Shown: positions 8,498 to 17,400 of the stretch, piece after piece | How positions within the stretch are numbered: position 1 is the first letter of the stretch | Layout of the letters: each line of letters opens with the position of its first letter | Assembly (NCBI GenBank): GCA_910574935.1 | Contig: CAJTCU010000024.1 | Location: forward strand, 1-41,028 | Length of the DNA: 41,028 nt | From: Oscillospiraceae bacterium | GTDB taxonomy: Bacteria > Bacillota > Clostridia > Oscillospirales > Acutalibacteraceae | Direction of reading: 5' to 3' | Notes under the pieces: model-generated | The model's input: only the letters and a program-made list of their open reading frames with translations | The model's database searches: none | What the model was told of the DNA's origin: nothing | Position numbers and translations under genes: made by a program

Positions 8498-8737
8498 CTA
8501 TTTTCTGTTAAAAAGTAAATCGCAGACAAGTCCTACTGCCCCTAAACCAAACAGGCAGGTGGCGGCTGATTTATAGCCTTTTTCGGATAAATGTGCAGCC
8601 CCTATCATCAGTCCGATTTCTGCCGTAGCAGATATAGACTTAGATACAATGCGGAATGACCGCTTTTTCCATGCTTCATTTGCGACAACTTCAATTTTGT
8701 TTGCAGCATTTTCGATTTTTTGGTCTAATTTTGACAT
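8498..8737 (-). CDS. Small protein with hydrophobic hairpin, in exporter operon
   Basis: The 79 residues have a basic N-terminal half (EAWKKRSFRIVSKSIS) and a C-terminal pair of Gly/Ala-rich hydrophobic stretches ending CLFGLGAVGLVCDLLFNRK. That suggests one or two membrane helices. An AAAGGAG site precedes the ATG. Only 14 bases separate it from the exporter gene, so the two are co-expressed. It may be an exporter accessory or an immunity-like protein. I do not recognise a family. Confidence 0.65.
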   Translation of the reverse strand: MSKLDQKIENAANKIEVVANEAWKKRSFRIVSKSISATAEIGLMIGAAHLSEKGYKSAATCLFGLGAVGLVCDLLFNRK

Positions 8738-8763
8738 AGTATTCTCCTTTCATACATTAAGAC

Positions 8764-8772
8764 GGTATGTAT
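8764..8772. promoter_or_regulatory. Candidate TetR operator element, copy 1
   Basis: GGTATGTAT lies upstream of the small membrane protein and exporter genes. The same nine bases recur at 9523-9531 upstream of the tetR gene. A shared short word in both promoter regions of a TetR cargo is suggestive only. Confidence 0.25.
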
Positions 8773-8845
8773 ATGCTAAAAAATAATACCTTACGAATGA
8801 ATGTATAGTTTGAAAATAAAACTGCCTTTTGCAAGGCAATTTTAT

Positions 8846-9493
8846 CTATTCGCCTACGTTTAAGTGTTCAAAGTAATTCTGTGTCATACCGAAAATTTCA
8901 TCATCAATAATCGGCAAGTTCATACTATCTAACAAATATTTGATAAATGCAAACTTTGAAAGCAGTTCTTCCGGGGTTGCAGGATAGACAGAGGGAATTA
9001 ACCAAAAATTTGTAAGTAATGGCAAAAGTTCAGATAGTTCTTTTGCATATCCGGTTTGGATAGAGCCGTCCGCTATTCCCTCTTGAATAAGCTGCAACCA
9101 AAGAGGGGCAATCAATTTCCTGTTTGTATCAGCCAGTTCAGCCAACAAGCGGGGATTTTTCAAAAGAGGTATACTCTGTTTTCCAAGTTCAGTCCTATCA
9201 TTATCTGCGTGGTTTAACTTAATGACTTCACGCATTTTTTCTAAACCATTTAGGTTCTTCTGATTTTGTACGGTAACAAATGGATTGTTGTCAAAAAAGA
9301 GTTTTCCCCCTAATGCGTCAATAATTTCCTCTTTTGATTTGAAATGATGATAAATTGCTCCTTTCGTCAATCCGCCAAGTTCATTTACAATATCTTGAAT
9401 AGTTGTATTGTCGTACCCCTTTTCCATAAATAACCGCTGTGACACTTCTAATATCTTCTCAACGGTTATTTCTGGATATTTATTACGCGCCAT
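8846..9493 (-). CDS. TetR-family transcriptional regulator
   Basis: From the ATG at 9491-9493 (AAAGGTGG 7 bases upstream) the protein has 215 residues. The N-terminal DNA-binding domain is textbook TetR: VEKILEVSQRLFMEKGYDNTT, then IQDIVNELGGLTKGAIYHHFKSKEEII. The C-terminal part is a ligand-binding helical domain. It probably represses the downstream small membrane protein and ABC exporter. GGTATGTAT occurs both before this gene (9523-9531) and between it and the small gene (8764-8772), which are candidate operator parts. A longer start 24 codons upstream lacks a ribosome site. Confidence 0.87.
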   Translation of the reverse strand: MARNKYPEITVEKILEVSQRLFMEKGYDNTTIQDIVNELGGLTKGAIYHHFKSKEEIIDALGGKLFFDNNPFVTVQNQKNLNGLEKMREVIKLNHADNDRTELGKQSIPLLKNPRLLAELADTNRKLIAPLWLQLIQEGIADGSIQTGYAKELSELLPLLTNFWLIPSVYPATPEELLSKFAFIKYLLDSMNLPIIDDEIFGMTQNYFEHLNVGE

Positions 9494-9522
9494 GTATCTA
9501 CCACCTTTCATTTCATTCGTTT

Positions 9523-9531
9523 GGTATGTAT
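9523..9531. promoter_or_regulatory. Candidate TetR operator element, copy 2
   Basis: GGTATGTAT lies about 30 bases upstream of the tetR start, matching the copy in front of the exporter genes. Autoregulation would be usual for this family. Confidence 0.25.
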
Positions 9532-9682
9532 TATATTCTTTTTGCGTCTGCTTGTCAAGATACATTCAGCCGGTATTTAATTGTAAGGCAGAAAAATATG
9601 ATTTATTTTAGCTAACTAATAGAACTGTGTAGACATATCCAAAAGCAAAAGTGAACAGTAAAATGTAATAGGGTGAATAACT

Positions 9683-10036
9683 ATGGCAAAAAGACCAGTA
9701 CCGAAATACGACTTCAAGGCTTTTGGGGCAGCGATAAAGGCGGCGCGGACAGGGCGCAAGGAGAGCCGCAAGAAAGTGAGCGACGAAATGTTTATCTCGC
9801 CGCGCTACCTTGCGAACATTGAGAATAAGGGGCAGCACCCAAGTTTACAGATATTCTTTGAGCTGATACAGCGTTACCATATATCCGTAGACCAGTTCCT
9901 GTTAGACACGCCCGCCGCAAAGGACACAAAGCGGCGGCAGCTCGACGCGCTCCTTGACGGTATGAGCGATACAGGCATACGGATTGTGACCGCAACGGCA
10001 AAAGAGATTTCCGAAGTCGAAAAAGAGGGCGAATAG
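9683..10036 (+). CDS. XRE-family helix-turn-helix regulator of the mobilization genes
   Basis: The 117-residue protein contains FGAAIKAARTGRKESRKKVS and FISPRYLANIENKGQHPSLQ, a Cro/CI-type HTH, followed by a short helical tail. It is the first gene of a rightward group with mobC and the relaxase, and probably controls them or the leftward cargo and regulatory genes it faces. The ATG follows a weak AATAGGGTG context. Position and type match the regulator upstream of mobC in Tn1549-type elements. Confidence 0.85.
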   Translation: MAKRPVPKYDFKAFGAAIKAARTGRKESRKKVSDEMFISPRYLANIENKGQHPSLQIFFELIQRYHISVDQFLLDTPAAKDTKRRQLDALLDGMSDTGIRIVTATAKEISEVEKEGE

Positions 10037-10177
10037 GAATGTCCGACTTAAAATTGAACAGGATTTAGAAAGCGTTGTAATCTTTTTTGAGATTGCAGCG
10101 TTTTTCTTTTGCGTAAGTTTGGCAAAATTGTTTATTCTCCGTAGTAGGGGATAAGAGCATAAGGGATAAAAACATTC

Positions 10178-10277
10178 GTAGCAAGCATAGGAAGCGGGTA
10201 CCCACTTCCGTATTTTCCCCTCCCGCGCTGCGGCGCGTCGGTTGAAAATTGCTTGTTGGGAAGTGTCCCAAACCCTC
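10178..10277 (+). other. oriT: oriT-like sequence upstream of mobC (copy 1)
   Basis: This segment contains AGCAAGCATAG, the near-palindrome GGAAGCGGGTACCCACTTCC (10190-10209), a GC-rich spacer, and TGCTTGTTGGGAAGTGTCCC with an inverted TTGGGA/TCCCAA pair. A second inverted copy is at 17927-18026. Position immediately before mobC and the relaxase gene is the classical place for an origin of transfer. The nick site cannot be assigned by eye. Confidence 0.6.
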
Positions 10278-10303
10278 GGAACGGAAAGGAAAGGAGCGAA
10301 TAC

Positions 10304-10633
10304 ATGAACGGACGCAAAAGAACGGTGCAAATCAAATTCAGAGTGACGGAAGCGGAACGGGATTTAATACTGGAAAAAATGAAGCTCGTACCCACCCGGA
10401 ACATGGCGGCATATCTGCGGAAGATTGCCATTGACGGGTATATCATTCAGATAGACCATGCCGATATAAAGGCAATGACCGCAGAGATACAGAAAATCGG
10501 TGTCAACGTCAACCAGATAGCACGCCGCGTAAACGCGACGGGGAACGCATACCAAGAGGACATAGAGGAAATAAAGGGGGTGCTTGCGGAGATATGGCGG
10601 TTACAAAGATTAAGCCTATTAAAAGCACTCTAA
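10304..10633 (+). CDS. mobC: MobC-like relaxosome accessory protein
   Basis: From the ATG at 10304 (AAGGAG upstream) the protein has 109 residues. It begins with a ribbon-helix-helix segment (TVQIKFRVTEAERDLILEKM) and carries the MobC family signature IQKIGVNVNQIARRVNATGN. MobC binds oriT and helps the relaxase open DNA. The 3' end overlaps the relaxase gene by 40 bases, which indicates coupled translation. The oriT-like sequence lies just upstream. Confidence 0.92.
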   Translation: MNGRKRTVQIKFRVTEAERDLILEKMKLVPTRNMAAYLRKIAIDGYIIQIDHADIKAMTAEIQKIGVNVNQIARRVNATGNAYQEDIEEIKGVLAEIWRLQRLSLLKAL

Positions 10634-11940
10634 GCAAAGCCCTTGACTATATCGAAAACCCAGACAAGACGGACGGAAAAATGCTTGTGTCCTCTTTCGG
10701 CTGCTCCTATGAAACGGCAGATATTGAATTTGAATATACCTTGTCCCAAGCACTCCAAAAGGGGAACAATTTAGCCTTTCATCTGATACAGTCCTTTGCG
10801 CCGGGGGAAGTGGACTATGAGAAAGCCCACGAAATCGGGAAGCAGCTTGCCGACGCGGTAACAAAGGGGCAGCATGAGTATGTTGTGACGACGCGCATTG
10901 ACAAGGGGCATATCCATAACCACATCATTTTTTGCGCGGTGAATTTTGTAGACCACCACAAATACAATTCCAACAAAAGGAGCTATTACGGCATACGGAA
11001 CATGAGCGACAAGCTGTGCCGGGAAAATGGCTTGTCCGTCGTTGTTCCCGGCAAGGGCAGCAAGGGAAAAAGCTATGCAGAGTACCAGGCAGAAAAGACG
11101 GGTACAAGTTGGAAAGGCAAGCTAAAAACCGCCCTTGACGCGCTTATCCCCCAAGTTTCCAGTTTTGAGGAATTGCTAACGCGGTTACAGGCGGCGGGCT
11201 ATGAGATAAAGCCGGGGAAATATGTGTCATGCCGCGCCCCCGGACAGGAACGCTTCACCCGCCTTAAAACCCTCGGCGCAGACTATACAGAGGAAGCCAT
11301 AAGGGAACGGATAGCGGGCAGACGGACAAAGGCGGCGAAAGCTCCCAGAGAGCAGCGCGGCGTGTCGCTGCTTATCGACATTGAGAACAGTATCAAGGCG
11401 GCGCAGAGTAAGGGCTATGAACAGTGGGCGAAAATCCACAATCTGAAACAGGCAGCTAAAACCATGAATTTCTTGACGGAACACAAGATTGAACAGTACG
11501 CGGATTTAGTCAGCCGGATTGAGGAAATGTCAGCGGAAAGCGGACAGGCGGCAGACGCATTGAAGAACGCGGAAAAGCGGCTTGCGGACATGGCGGTGCT
11601 TATCAAGAATGTTTCCACCTACCAAAAGACAAAGCCCGTCTATGACGCATACCGCAAGGCAAGGAACAGGGAGAAGTACCGCGCCGGACAGGAACAAGCG
11701 ATTATCCTACATGAAGCCGCCGCAAGGTCGCTGAAAGCGGCGGGCATTGCGAAGCTCCCGAACCTCGCCGCGCTGCAAGCGGAGTATGAAGCCCTCCAAA
11801 CGCAGAAAGAAGCCCTTTACGCCGACTATGGGAAGCTGAAAAAGAAAGTCCGGGAATATGATATTATCAAGCAGAACATTGACAGCATTTTACAGACAGA
11901 GAAACAGCCAGAACGGGAACAGCAGACAGAGCGCGGATAA
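10594..11940 (+). CDS. MOBP-type relaxase of ICE-B
   Basis: The 448-residue protein nicks oriT and stays covalently bound to the transferred strand. The relaxase domain fills roughly the first 160 residues: candidate catalytic Tyr in KALDYIENP (residue 19), motif II FHLIQSFAPGEV (about 62-73), and motif III HIHNH (106-110), which binds the metal. The C-terminal half is helical and charged, probably coiled coil, and ends in a Gln/Glu-rich tail. It overlaps mobC. Family size is normal and no damage is seen, so DNA processing should be possible if the channel is supplied. Confidence 0.93.
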   Translation: MAVTKIKPIKSTLSKALDYIENPDKTDGKMLVSSFGCSYETADIEFEYTLSQALQKGNNLAFHLIQSFAPGEVDYEKAHEIGKQLADAVTKGQHEYVVTTRIDKGHIHNHIIFCAVNFVDHHKYNSNKRSYYGIRNMSDKLCRENGLSVVVPGKGSKGKSYAEYQAEKTGTSWKGKLKTALDALIPQVSSFEELLTRLQAAGYEIKPGKYVSCRAPGQERFTRLKTLGADYTEEAIRERIAGRRTKAAKAPREQRGVSLLIDIENSIKAAQSKGYEQWAKIHNLKQAAKTMNFLTEHKIEQYADLVSRIEEMSAESGQAADALKNAEKRLADMAVLIKNVSTYQKTKPVYDAYRKARNREKYRAGQEQAIILHEAAARSLKAAGIAKLPNLAALQAEYEALQTQKEALYADYGKLKKKVREYDIIKQNIDSILQTEKQPEREQQTERG

Positions 11941-12126
11941 TGCTTAAACTATAAATGAGAAAATCCGAAAGTTGTACAAATAGGAAAACAAGTTCGATTG
12001 ATTTTTTTGCATATTATGATTTTGCTCATTTATAGTCCTAAAGATATTGAATTTAGAACTTAGAAAGCATATAATAAGAACTGTAAATTCATAATTAGGC
12101 AAATCGGAATTTGGAGGAGGAAAAGA

Positions 12127-12708
12127 ATGGAATTTAAGCTGATTTCCATAGCAAGCATGATTGCTTTTTATGGATGTTATTTTTTAAAAATGTTTCATCA
12201 AAAAAAGCAAGGAATACAAACAGACCAAATTGGAAAGGACAAAATCGGTTTTGTAAAATTTGTGGAAATCACAATGAAGATTGCGGCTATTCTTGTCTTT
12301 ATAGCGGGACTTGTCAGTATTTTCCTTGAAACGGGGCATAGTCTTACTGCTATTCGAGTTATGGGCGCAATAATAAGTGTTGGAGGAACGGTTATATTTA
12401 TTGTTGCAGTATGGACTATGCGGGACAGTTGGCGGGCGGGAGTATCCAAAACCGATAAAACAGAACTTATAACAAACGGTATTTACCATATCAGCCGTAA
12501 TCCCGCCTTTCTGGGATTTGACCTTTTGTATATTGGTACACTATTAATGTTTTTTAACTGGATTTTGTGCTTCTTAACTGTATTTGCGGTCACTATGTAC
12601 CATTTGCAGATTGTCAACGTCGAGGAAGATTTTTTACTTGCTACATTTGGAAATGAATATTTGAAATATAAGAAAAAAGTTCGCCGTTATATTGGCAGAA
12701 GAAGATAA
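12127..12708 (+). CDS. Isoprenylcysteine carboxyl methyltransferase-like membrane protein
   Basis: The 193-residue protein has about five hydrophobic segments. Its C-terminal signature is GIYHISRNPAFLGFDLLYIG, then EEDFLLATFGNEYLKYKKKVRRY, which is the ICMT/PEMT-like methyltransferase fold. Bacterial members modify small hydrophobic substrates and their roles are mostly unknown. RBS GGAGGAGG precedes the ATG. It sits between the relaxase and the leftward transfer operon, is more AT-rich than both, and ends at a strong terminator. It is therefore probably cargo and not a transfer gene. The substrate is unknown. Confidence 0.78.
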   Translation: MEFKLISIASMIAFYGCYFLKMFHQKKQGIQTDQIGKDKIGFVKFVEITMKIAAILVFIAGLVSIFLETGHSLTAIRVMGAIISVGGTVIFIVAVWTMRDSWRAGVSKTDKTELITNGIYHISRNPAFLGFDLLYIGTLLMFFNWILCFLTVFAVTMYHLQIVNVEEDFLLATFGNEYLKYKKKVRRYIGRRR

Positions 12709-12735
12709 ATTCAAACTTGTAGGACAAAAGAAAAT

Positions 12736-12779
12736 CGGGACGCGGCAGCTATCAGATAGCCACCGCGCCCCGGTTTTTT
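12736..12779 (+). terminator. Strong terminator between convergent transcription units
   Basis: CGGGACGCGG pairs with CCGCGCCCCG, an inner GCTAT/ATAGC extends the stem, and six T follow on the plus strand. It ends the rightward mobC-relaxase-methyltransferase unit, facing the leftward transfer operon. Confidence 0.85.
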
Positions 12780-12899
12780 ATGGGTGCAGAGATTGGATTG
12801 TTACGCAATAGGACGGCATTTTCGGGGATAAAGGTATAAAGTATCGCCTGTCTAATTTTCCCGCCCGGAAAGCCCTGTAAATCAAGGGATTTTCCGCGC

Positions 12900-13265
12900 C
12901 TACTGCGTAACAGGGGCGCGTCTTTTCCTCATGCGCTCGGCGGCCTGCCTGCGAGTGATACGTTTCCGGCAGTCGGGGCAGTATTTGACACTGTTAGAGG
13001 TTGACGCAAAGAACGCGCCGCACTCGGTACACTTCTTCTTGTCCCCTGTCTGGTAAAGCTCCGCATAGAGCAGCCTGTCGGCGGGAAGCACCGCAGCCCG
13101 GAACCACTTGCAGAGAAGCGAATAGGAAATGAGCTGCGGACAAACGCACTCGTCCCCGTCGTCCAGTAAGATACAGTTCCCGTTATCATAGTTGCAGCAC
13201 GTCCGGCGCACAAGGGCGTTGACTTTCCGGCTCTGGGGCGGCGTCAGCCGCTTAACCCCGTTCAT
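12900..13265 (-). CDS. Cysteine-rich VLP-domain ICE protein
   Basis: The 121 residues contain a Cys cluster (CCNYDNGNCILLDDGDECVCPQ) and a C-terminal zinc-ribbon pattern CTECG-YCPDC followed by a basic stretch. This matches the cysteine-rich VLP family at the end of Tn1549-type transfer operons. Zinc-dependent nucleic-acid binding is likely; the role is unknown. It is the last gene of the leftward operon, and its start overlaps the stop of the gene before it. Confidence 0.75.
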   Translation of the reverse strand: MNGVKRLTPPQSRKVNALVRRTCCNYDNGNCILLDDGDECVCPQLISYSLLCKWFRAAVLPADRLLYAELYQTGDKKKCTECGAFFASTSNSVKYCPDCRKRITRRQAAERMRKRRAPVTQ

Positions 13266-13468
13266 ACTTCATCAGCGGCGTAAATGGGAAGCACCGCAAA
13301 CTCCGCTTCGCCCATGCGCTCCACTTTGGCAAGGGTACGGGCTGCAAAGTCCCGCATTTCCCCGTCCATAAAGGGCAGCGCGGCGTTCATGGCGACGATA
13401 AGCCCCTGTCGGCTCCCGGTCTTGTAAATGCTCAAAAGGTTTGTTTCCTCTACGGTCAGTTTTGTCAT
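13262..13468 (-). CDS. Transposon-transfer assisting protein (TTRAP family)
   Basis: The 68-residue protein (MTKLTVEETNLLSIYKTGSR, with FAARTLAKVERMGEAEF) fits the small helical TTRAP family found in Clostridia conjugative transposons. The biochemical role is not known. ATG 13466-13468 is preferred over a GTG two codons earlier, because GGAGG lies 7 bases upstream of the ATG. It lies between the larger accessory gene and the VLP gene, with overlaps on the downstream side. Confidence 0.7.
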   Translation of the reverse strand: MTKLTVEETNLLSIYKTGSRQGLIVAMNAALPFMDGEMRDFAARTLAKVERMGEAEFAVLPIYAADEV

Positions 13469-13470
13469 GT

Positions 13471-14424
13471 TCACACCTCCAAATCGTGATTTTTTGTTTT
13501 CGCCGCCGCCTTTTTCGGGGCGGTCTTTGCTTTGTCCGTTTTAATCTGCGCCCGGATAGAGGGGCGGGGCTTCCTTATCTCCCTGTCCCGGTTCTCCCCC
13601 TTGTCAATCAGCGCATACATCCCATGTCTGCCCTCGATTTTGGAAAAGGAAAGGGTCTTATAGGGCAGCATGGAGAAAAGGCGGTCAGTGTCCTTTGTGG
13701 CTGCAAGCCGCATGAACGCCGGGGAAAGCTCTGCCATGAAATGGGTCTTGTTGGGGCTGTTCGGCTCATAGTGCCGCTTCATTTCCCGCACAATGCGCCG
13801 CGCTTCCGTTTCAATCAGCCCGTCCCGCAATGCGGCGATATGCGCCTTGAAATCCCCCGGCGGAAGCTGCTCCCGGCTGCGCCGTTCTTCCTGTAAGAGC
13901 GATTGCAGCGCGTCCGGGTCGTTGGGTAGGGCTTCAAAGCGTTCAAACTTCCCAAGCTGCGGGTCTGGGTTGCCGTTGAAGAACCGTCCGGCGGGTATCT
14001 CCCTTTCCCCTCGCTCATAAATCAGCTTCACCGTATCGGCGGGCAGCTCCTTTTCCTTGACGCGCTCATAATGTTTAGAGTAGTCCAGTTCGTACAGATT
14101 GCCCTTGATTTTCCCGCGCTCCTTTCCCGTCAGCTCGATTGCATAGGCAAGGACGCGGTCGCTTGTCTGCTCCATGTAGAAACGCCAAGTGTTGTGGGGC
14201 GCGGTATCTTTGAGGAAAACGTCGCGCTCCCGGAAACAGTGCGTCCCGGACGGGCGGCAGAACCACAAAAGGGTTTTGTCCTCTTTTTTGGGGCTTACCG
14301 CCGCCTTTGCGATAATCTCTTTGTCAATGTCCAAGTCGCTCTGGTAAAAGCCTGTGTTCTGCTTCATAATCGCTTCAAGGGAAGCGAACAAATCCACGTT
14401 TTCAAATTTACTCTGTTCCGGCAT
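13471..14424 (-). CDS. ICE accessory protein with conserved basic C-terminal tail
   Basis: The 317-residue protein is conserved in Tn1549-like ICEs but has no known function. Visible parts are WFCRPSGTHCFRERDVFLKD, a middle region LYELDYSKHYERVKEKELP, a helical C-terminal domain (AHIAALRDGLIETEARRIVREMKRHY) and a basic tail with RPSIRAQIKTDKAKTAPKK. The same tail pattern (KPSIRAQLRADKEK) ends the protein encoded just upstream. The gene begins 3 bases after that gene stops. A role in establishment in the recipient is inferred from the neighbour. Confidence 0.65.
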   Translation of the reverse strand: MPEQSKFENVDLFASLEAIMKQNTGFYQSDLDIDKEIIAKAAVSPKKEDKTLLWFCRPSGTHCFRERDVFLKDTAPHNTWRFYMEQTSDRVLAYAIELTGKERGKIKGNLYELDYSKHYERVKEKELPADTVKLIYERGEREIPAGRFFNGNPDPQLGKFERFEALPNDPDALQSLLQEERRSREQLPPGDFKAHIAALRDGLIETEARRIVREMKRHYEPNSPNKTHFMAELSPAFMRLAATKDTDRLFSMLPYKTLSFSKIEGRHGMYALIDKGENRDREIRKPRPSIRAQIKTDKAKTAPKKAAAKTKNHDLEV

Positions 14425-14427
14425 GGG

Positions 14428-17400
14428 TCAGCTCCTTTCCAAGTCCTGCGACTTCTGCTTTGCGTTTTTCTTCTGCGCCTTTTCCTTGTCGGCTCTAAGC
14501 TGCGCCCGGATAGAGGGCTTCTTTTCCGGCTTCGCTCCCTTGCCGCGCTCCTTGTCGGCTTTGACCGCATTAGCCAGGTCAACAAGGGAAATCTGCTCGC
14601 CCGCTTTAACCTTTGCTTCCAGTTCGTCAACGGTAGGGGTGTTGTTGATGATACCGTCAATCATGTTCCCGTTCTGCTCTGTGGCCTGCTCGGCGGTTTT
14701 CAAGGGATTGTCCCGCTGCGCCTGTTCTGCGGCAACGGCAAACGCCCGCGTCCCGTTCCCCATAATCAGATATTTTCCGTCGTCCGACTGGTGGTGCAAT
14801 CCATATCCGGCAGCTTCCATCTGCTCCCGGCTCATGGCGGTTACATGGAAAGTCCCCCTCGGTGTTTTGACGGTTTCGCCCGTTTCCAAGCCGTCCGGGG
14901 TAAGCTGTTTCTGCTCCTGTAAAAACTCCGGCACTTGCCGGAAGCCCGCGCTGTCAACGAAATGCGCCGCGTCCTGTCCGTCCTGATGAAGCACTACCAC
15001 GTCGGAAACGGAAAGGCTGTGTCCCTTAAAATCTTTGGGGTGGTCGATATTGAAACGGGTGTAAATATCTTCAAGGGAAGTTTCCGGCGCAAGGGGCGCG
15101 GAATAGACAAGCTCATAGTTCGCGCTGTCAACCACATTCCCCGCCGCCTGCAGGCGGTCGTAAGGCTCAAAGCGGAAATCCCTTGTTTCGTCCCCGCCTT
15201 TTATCTGGTAAATGGAAAAGGTGTCTTTGTCCTGTCCGGCGGTCTGCGCCGTTTCCTGTGCCTTTGCGTAAAGCTGCTTTACGTCGCCCTCGGTCAGCTC
15301 GCCGCTTTTGAGCTGCCCCATAAGCTCGCGGCATTTCTCCGGCGTACCCGTATAAAGCACGTCGCCCATTTTCGCCCGCCCGTTCTCCTGTGTCACATAG
15401 GCTTGCAAGAGGTGGCTGTTTTCCCGGCTGTCGCTGTAAGGGTTCCGGCGCACTCTGTAAATCGTTTCCGGGGTAAAGGCTTCTTTCGGGGCTGCGCCCG
15501 CCTTTTCCTGTGCGCCGGATTTTCCCGGTGCGGCTGCTTCCGGCTTCTCTTTCCCGGCTGTATCTGCCTTTGCCGGGGCTTCCGGCTGCGGCTGTTCTTT
15601 CGGGGCTGCCTTTTCCTCTCTGGTGGGCTGCTCCTGTCCGGCGGTCTGCTCCTTGTCCTGTGCCTTTTGCAGCTCCGCAAGATTTTCGTCTATTGAATTG
15701 ATAATCTCGGCGGCTGCGCTGCGTATCGTTTCAAGGGAGCTTTTCAGCTCGGACAGCTCCCGCCCGCTGCTCCACCCGGCGACGTAGCCGAAAGAGTAGT
15801 CCGACGTATCAAGCCCGTAATGTTGGCAGACAGTATAGGCGACGCTTTCCGCTTCGACTTCGCGGGTGCGGCGGTCAATGTGGGGCTGCTGCTCGTCCTT
15901 TGGCGCGTTGAGGTCAATGTCGTGCAGCTTCGCATGGGCGATTTCGTGAATGGCGGTCTTTAAGGTCTGTAATTCGCTCATGCCCTCGTTGATAGCAATG
16001 CGCTTGTCCTCCAAGTGGTAGTAGCCATGAGAGCCGCCCTCGATATTCTCAAAAGCGATAGGAACGGGGGAAGTCTTTTCAAGGGCTGCGAAAAAATCCT
16101 TGTAGCGGTCAACGTCGCCTGTCAGCTCGTCCACCGCAATGTCCGGCAGCTCCTTTCCCTCGGTCTGGGAAACGTCAAAGACGGATACCACCTTGTAGGC
16201 GGGTATGGTGATTTCCTTTTCCTCGGTGACGGGCTTTCCGTCCTTGCCGATTATGGGCTTCTGCGTGTGCGGGTCGATTTTCTGCATTTCCTGTTTGATT
16301 TTATAGGGCGACGGGGCAATGATTTTAATTCCCTTTTGCCCTTTCATCACGTTTCGCTCAAAGTTGTTCTTCCAAGCGGAAAAGCCCGCCACAAGGGAAG
16401 CGTCCGGCTTCTGCATGGCGATAAGGACGGTGTTTCGGAAGCTGTAATTATGGAATTTTGACATGACTTTCAGATATTCCTTGTAACGCTCGCTGTCAAA
16501 GAGTTCCGCAATACCCTGTTCCAGACGGTCGGTAATCTCTTTTAATTTCTCGGCGGGCTTCTCGCTCGTCAGCACGATAGGGATAACCGGGCGCGGCTCC
16601 TGTGGCTGCTCTGCGGTCTGTGCGGTTCTCTGTCCCGGCGCGGCTGCGTCCATTTCTACCTTTTCCGGGTCGGGGCGTGACCGCTGCGGGGGCTGCGGCG
16701 TTACCCGGTATTCCTGTGGCACGTCGCGCCCGTCGTACCATTCTGTAAAGGTGTTGCGGTTGTTGTAGATATAGCCCTTTTCGGTAAACATACCGTCGTC
16801 GTTAATGGAAGCGTCCCGCCCGTATTCCTCATACATGAAATACTTTTTCGCTTCTTCGGGAAGCTCCGGTTCTTCCAGTTCGTCAACCAGATAACGCCCG
16901 TATTCTTCTTCACTGTGGACGGACGGATAAAGCCAGTAGCAGTCAAGGTTCTGTGCAAGGTTGATGATGTCCTGTAAGCTGTCGGCATGGTCGCCGTATT
17001 CAATGGCTGCAATGAATTTCTCCCGGTCGTCATCAAACTGCATTTCCAAGAGCTTTCCTAAATAGTTCAGCTCGTCGGGGTGGGAATACTCGCTTAAATG
17101 CTCCGTCAAGCCGGGGATAGGGGATTGAAATTCTGTGAAATGCCATTCCTCGTAATGCTTGAAGTCAATCCCGATACGGTCAAAGACTTCTTTCAGATGT
17201 TCGGCAGTCGTGGGGAACGTCACCCATTCGCCCGCGGGTCTGCCCTCGGTGTACTTCCCAAGATTGGAAAGATAGCCGCTTAAAATCGGTTCTGCCATTT
17301 GTCTGCTCCTTTCTTCGTTCATCATGCGGTGCATAAGCTCGTAATCTTCGTAGCTCTGTCTACCGTCAAATACATAGGGGTCAAAATCCTCTCCGTCCCG

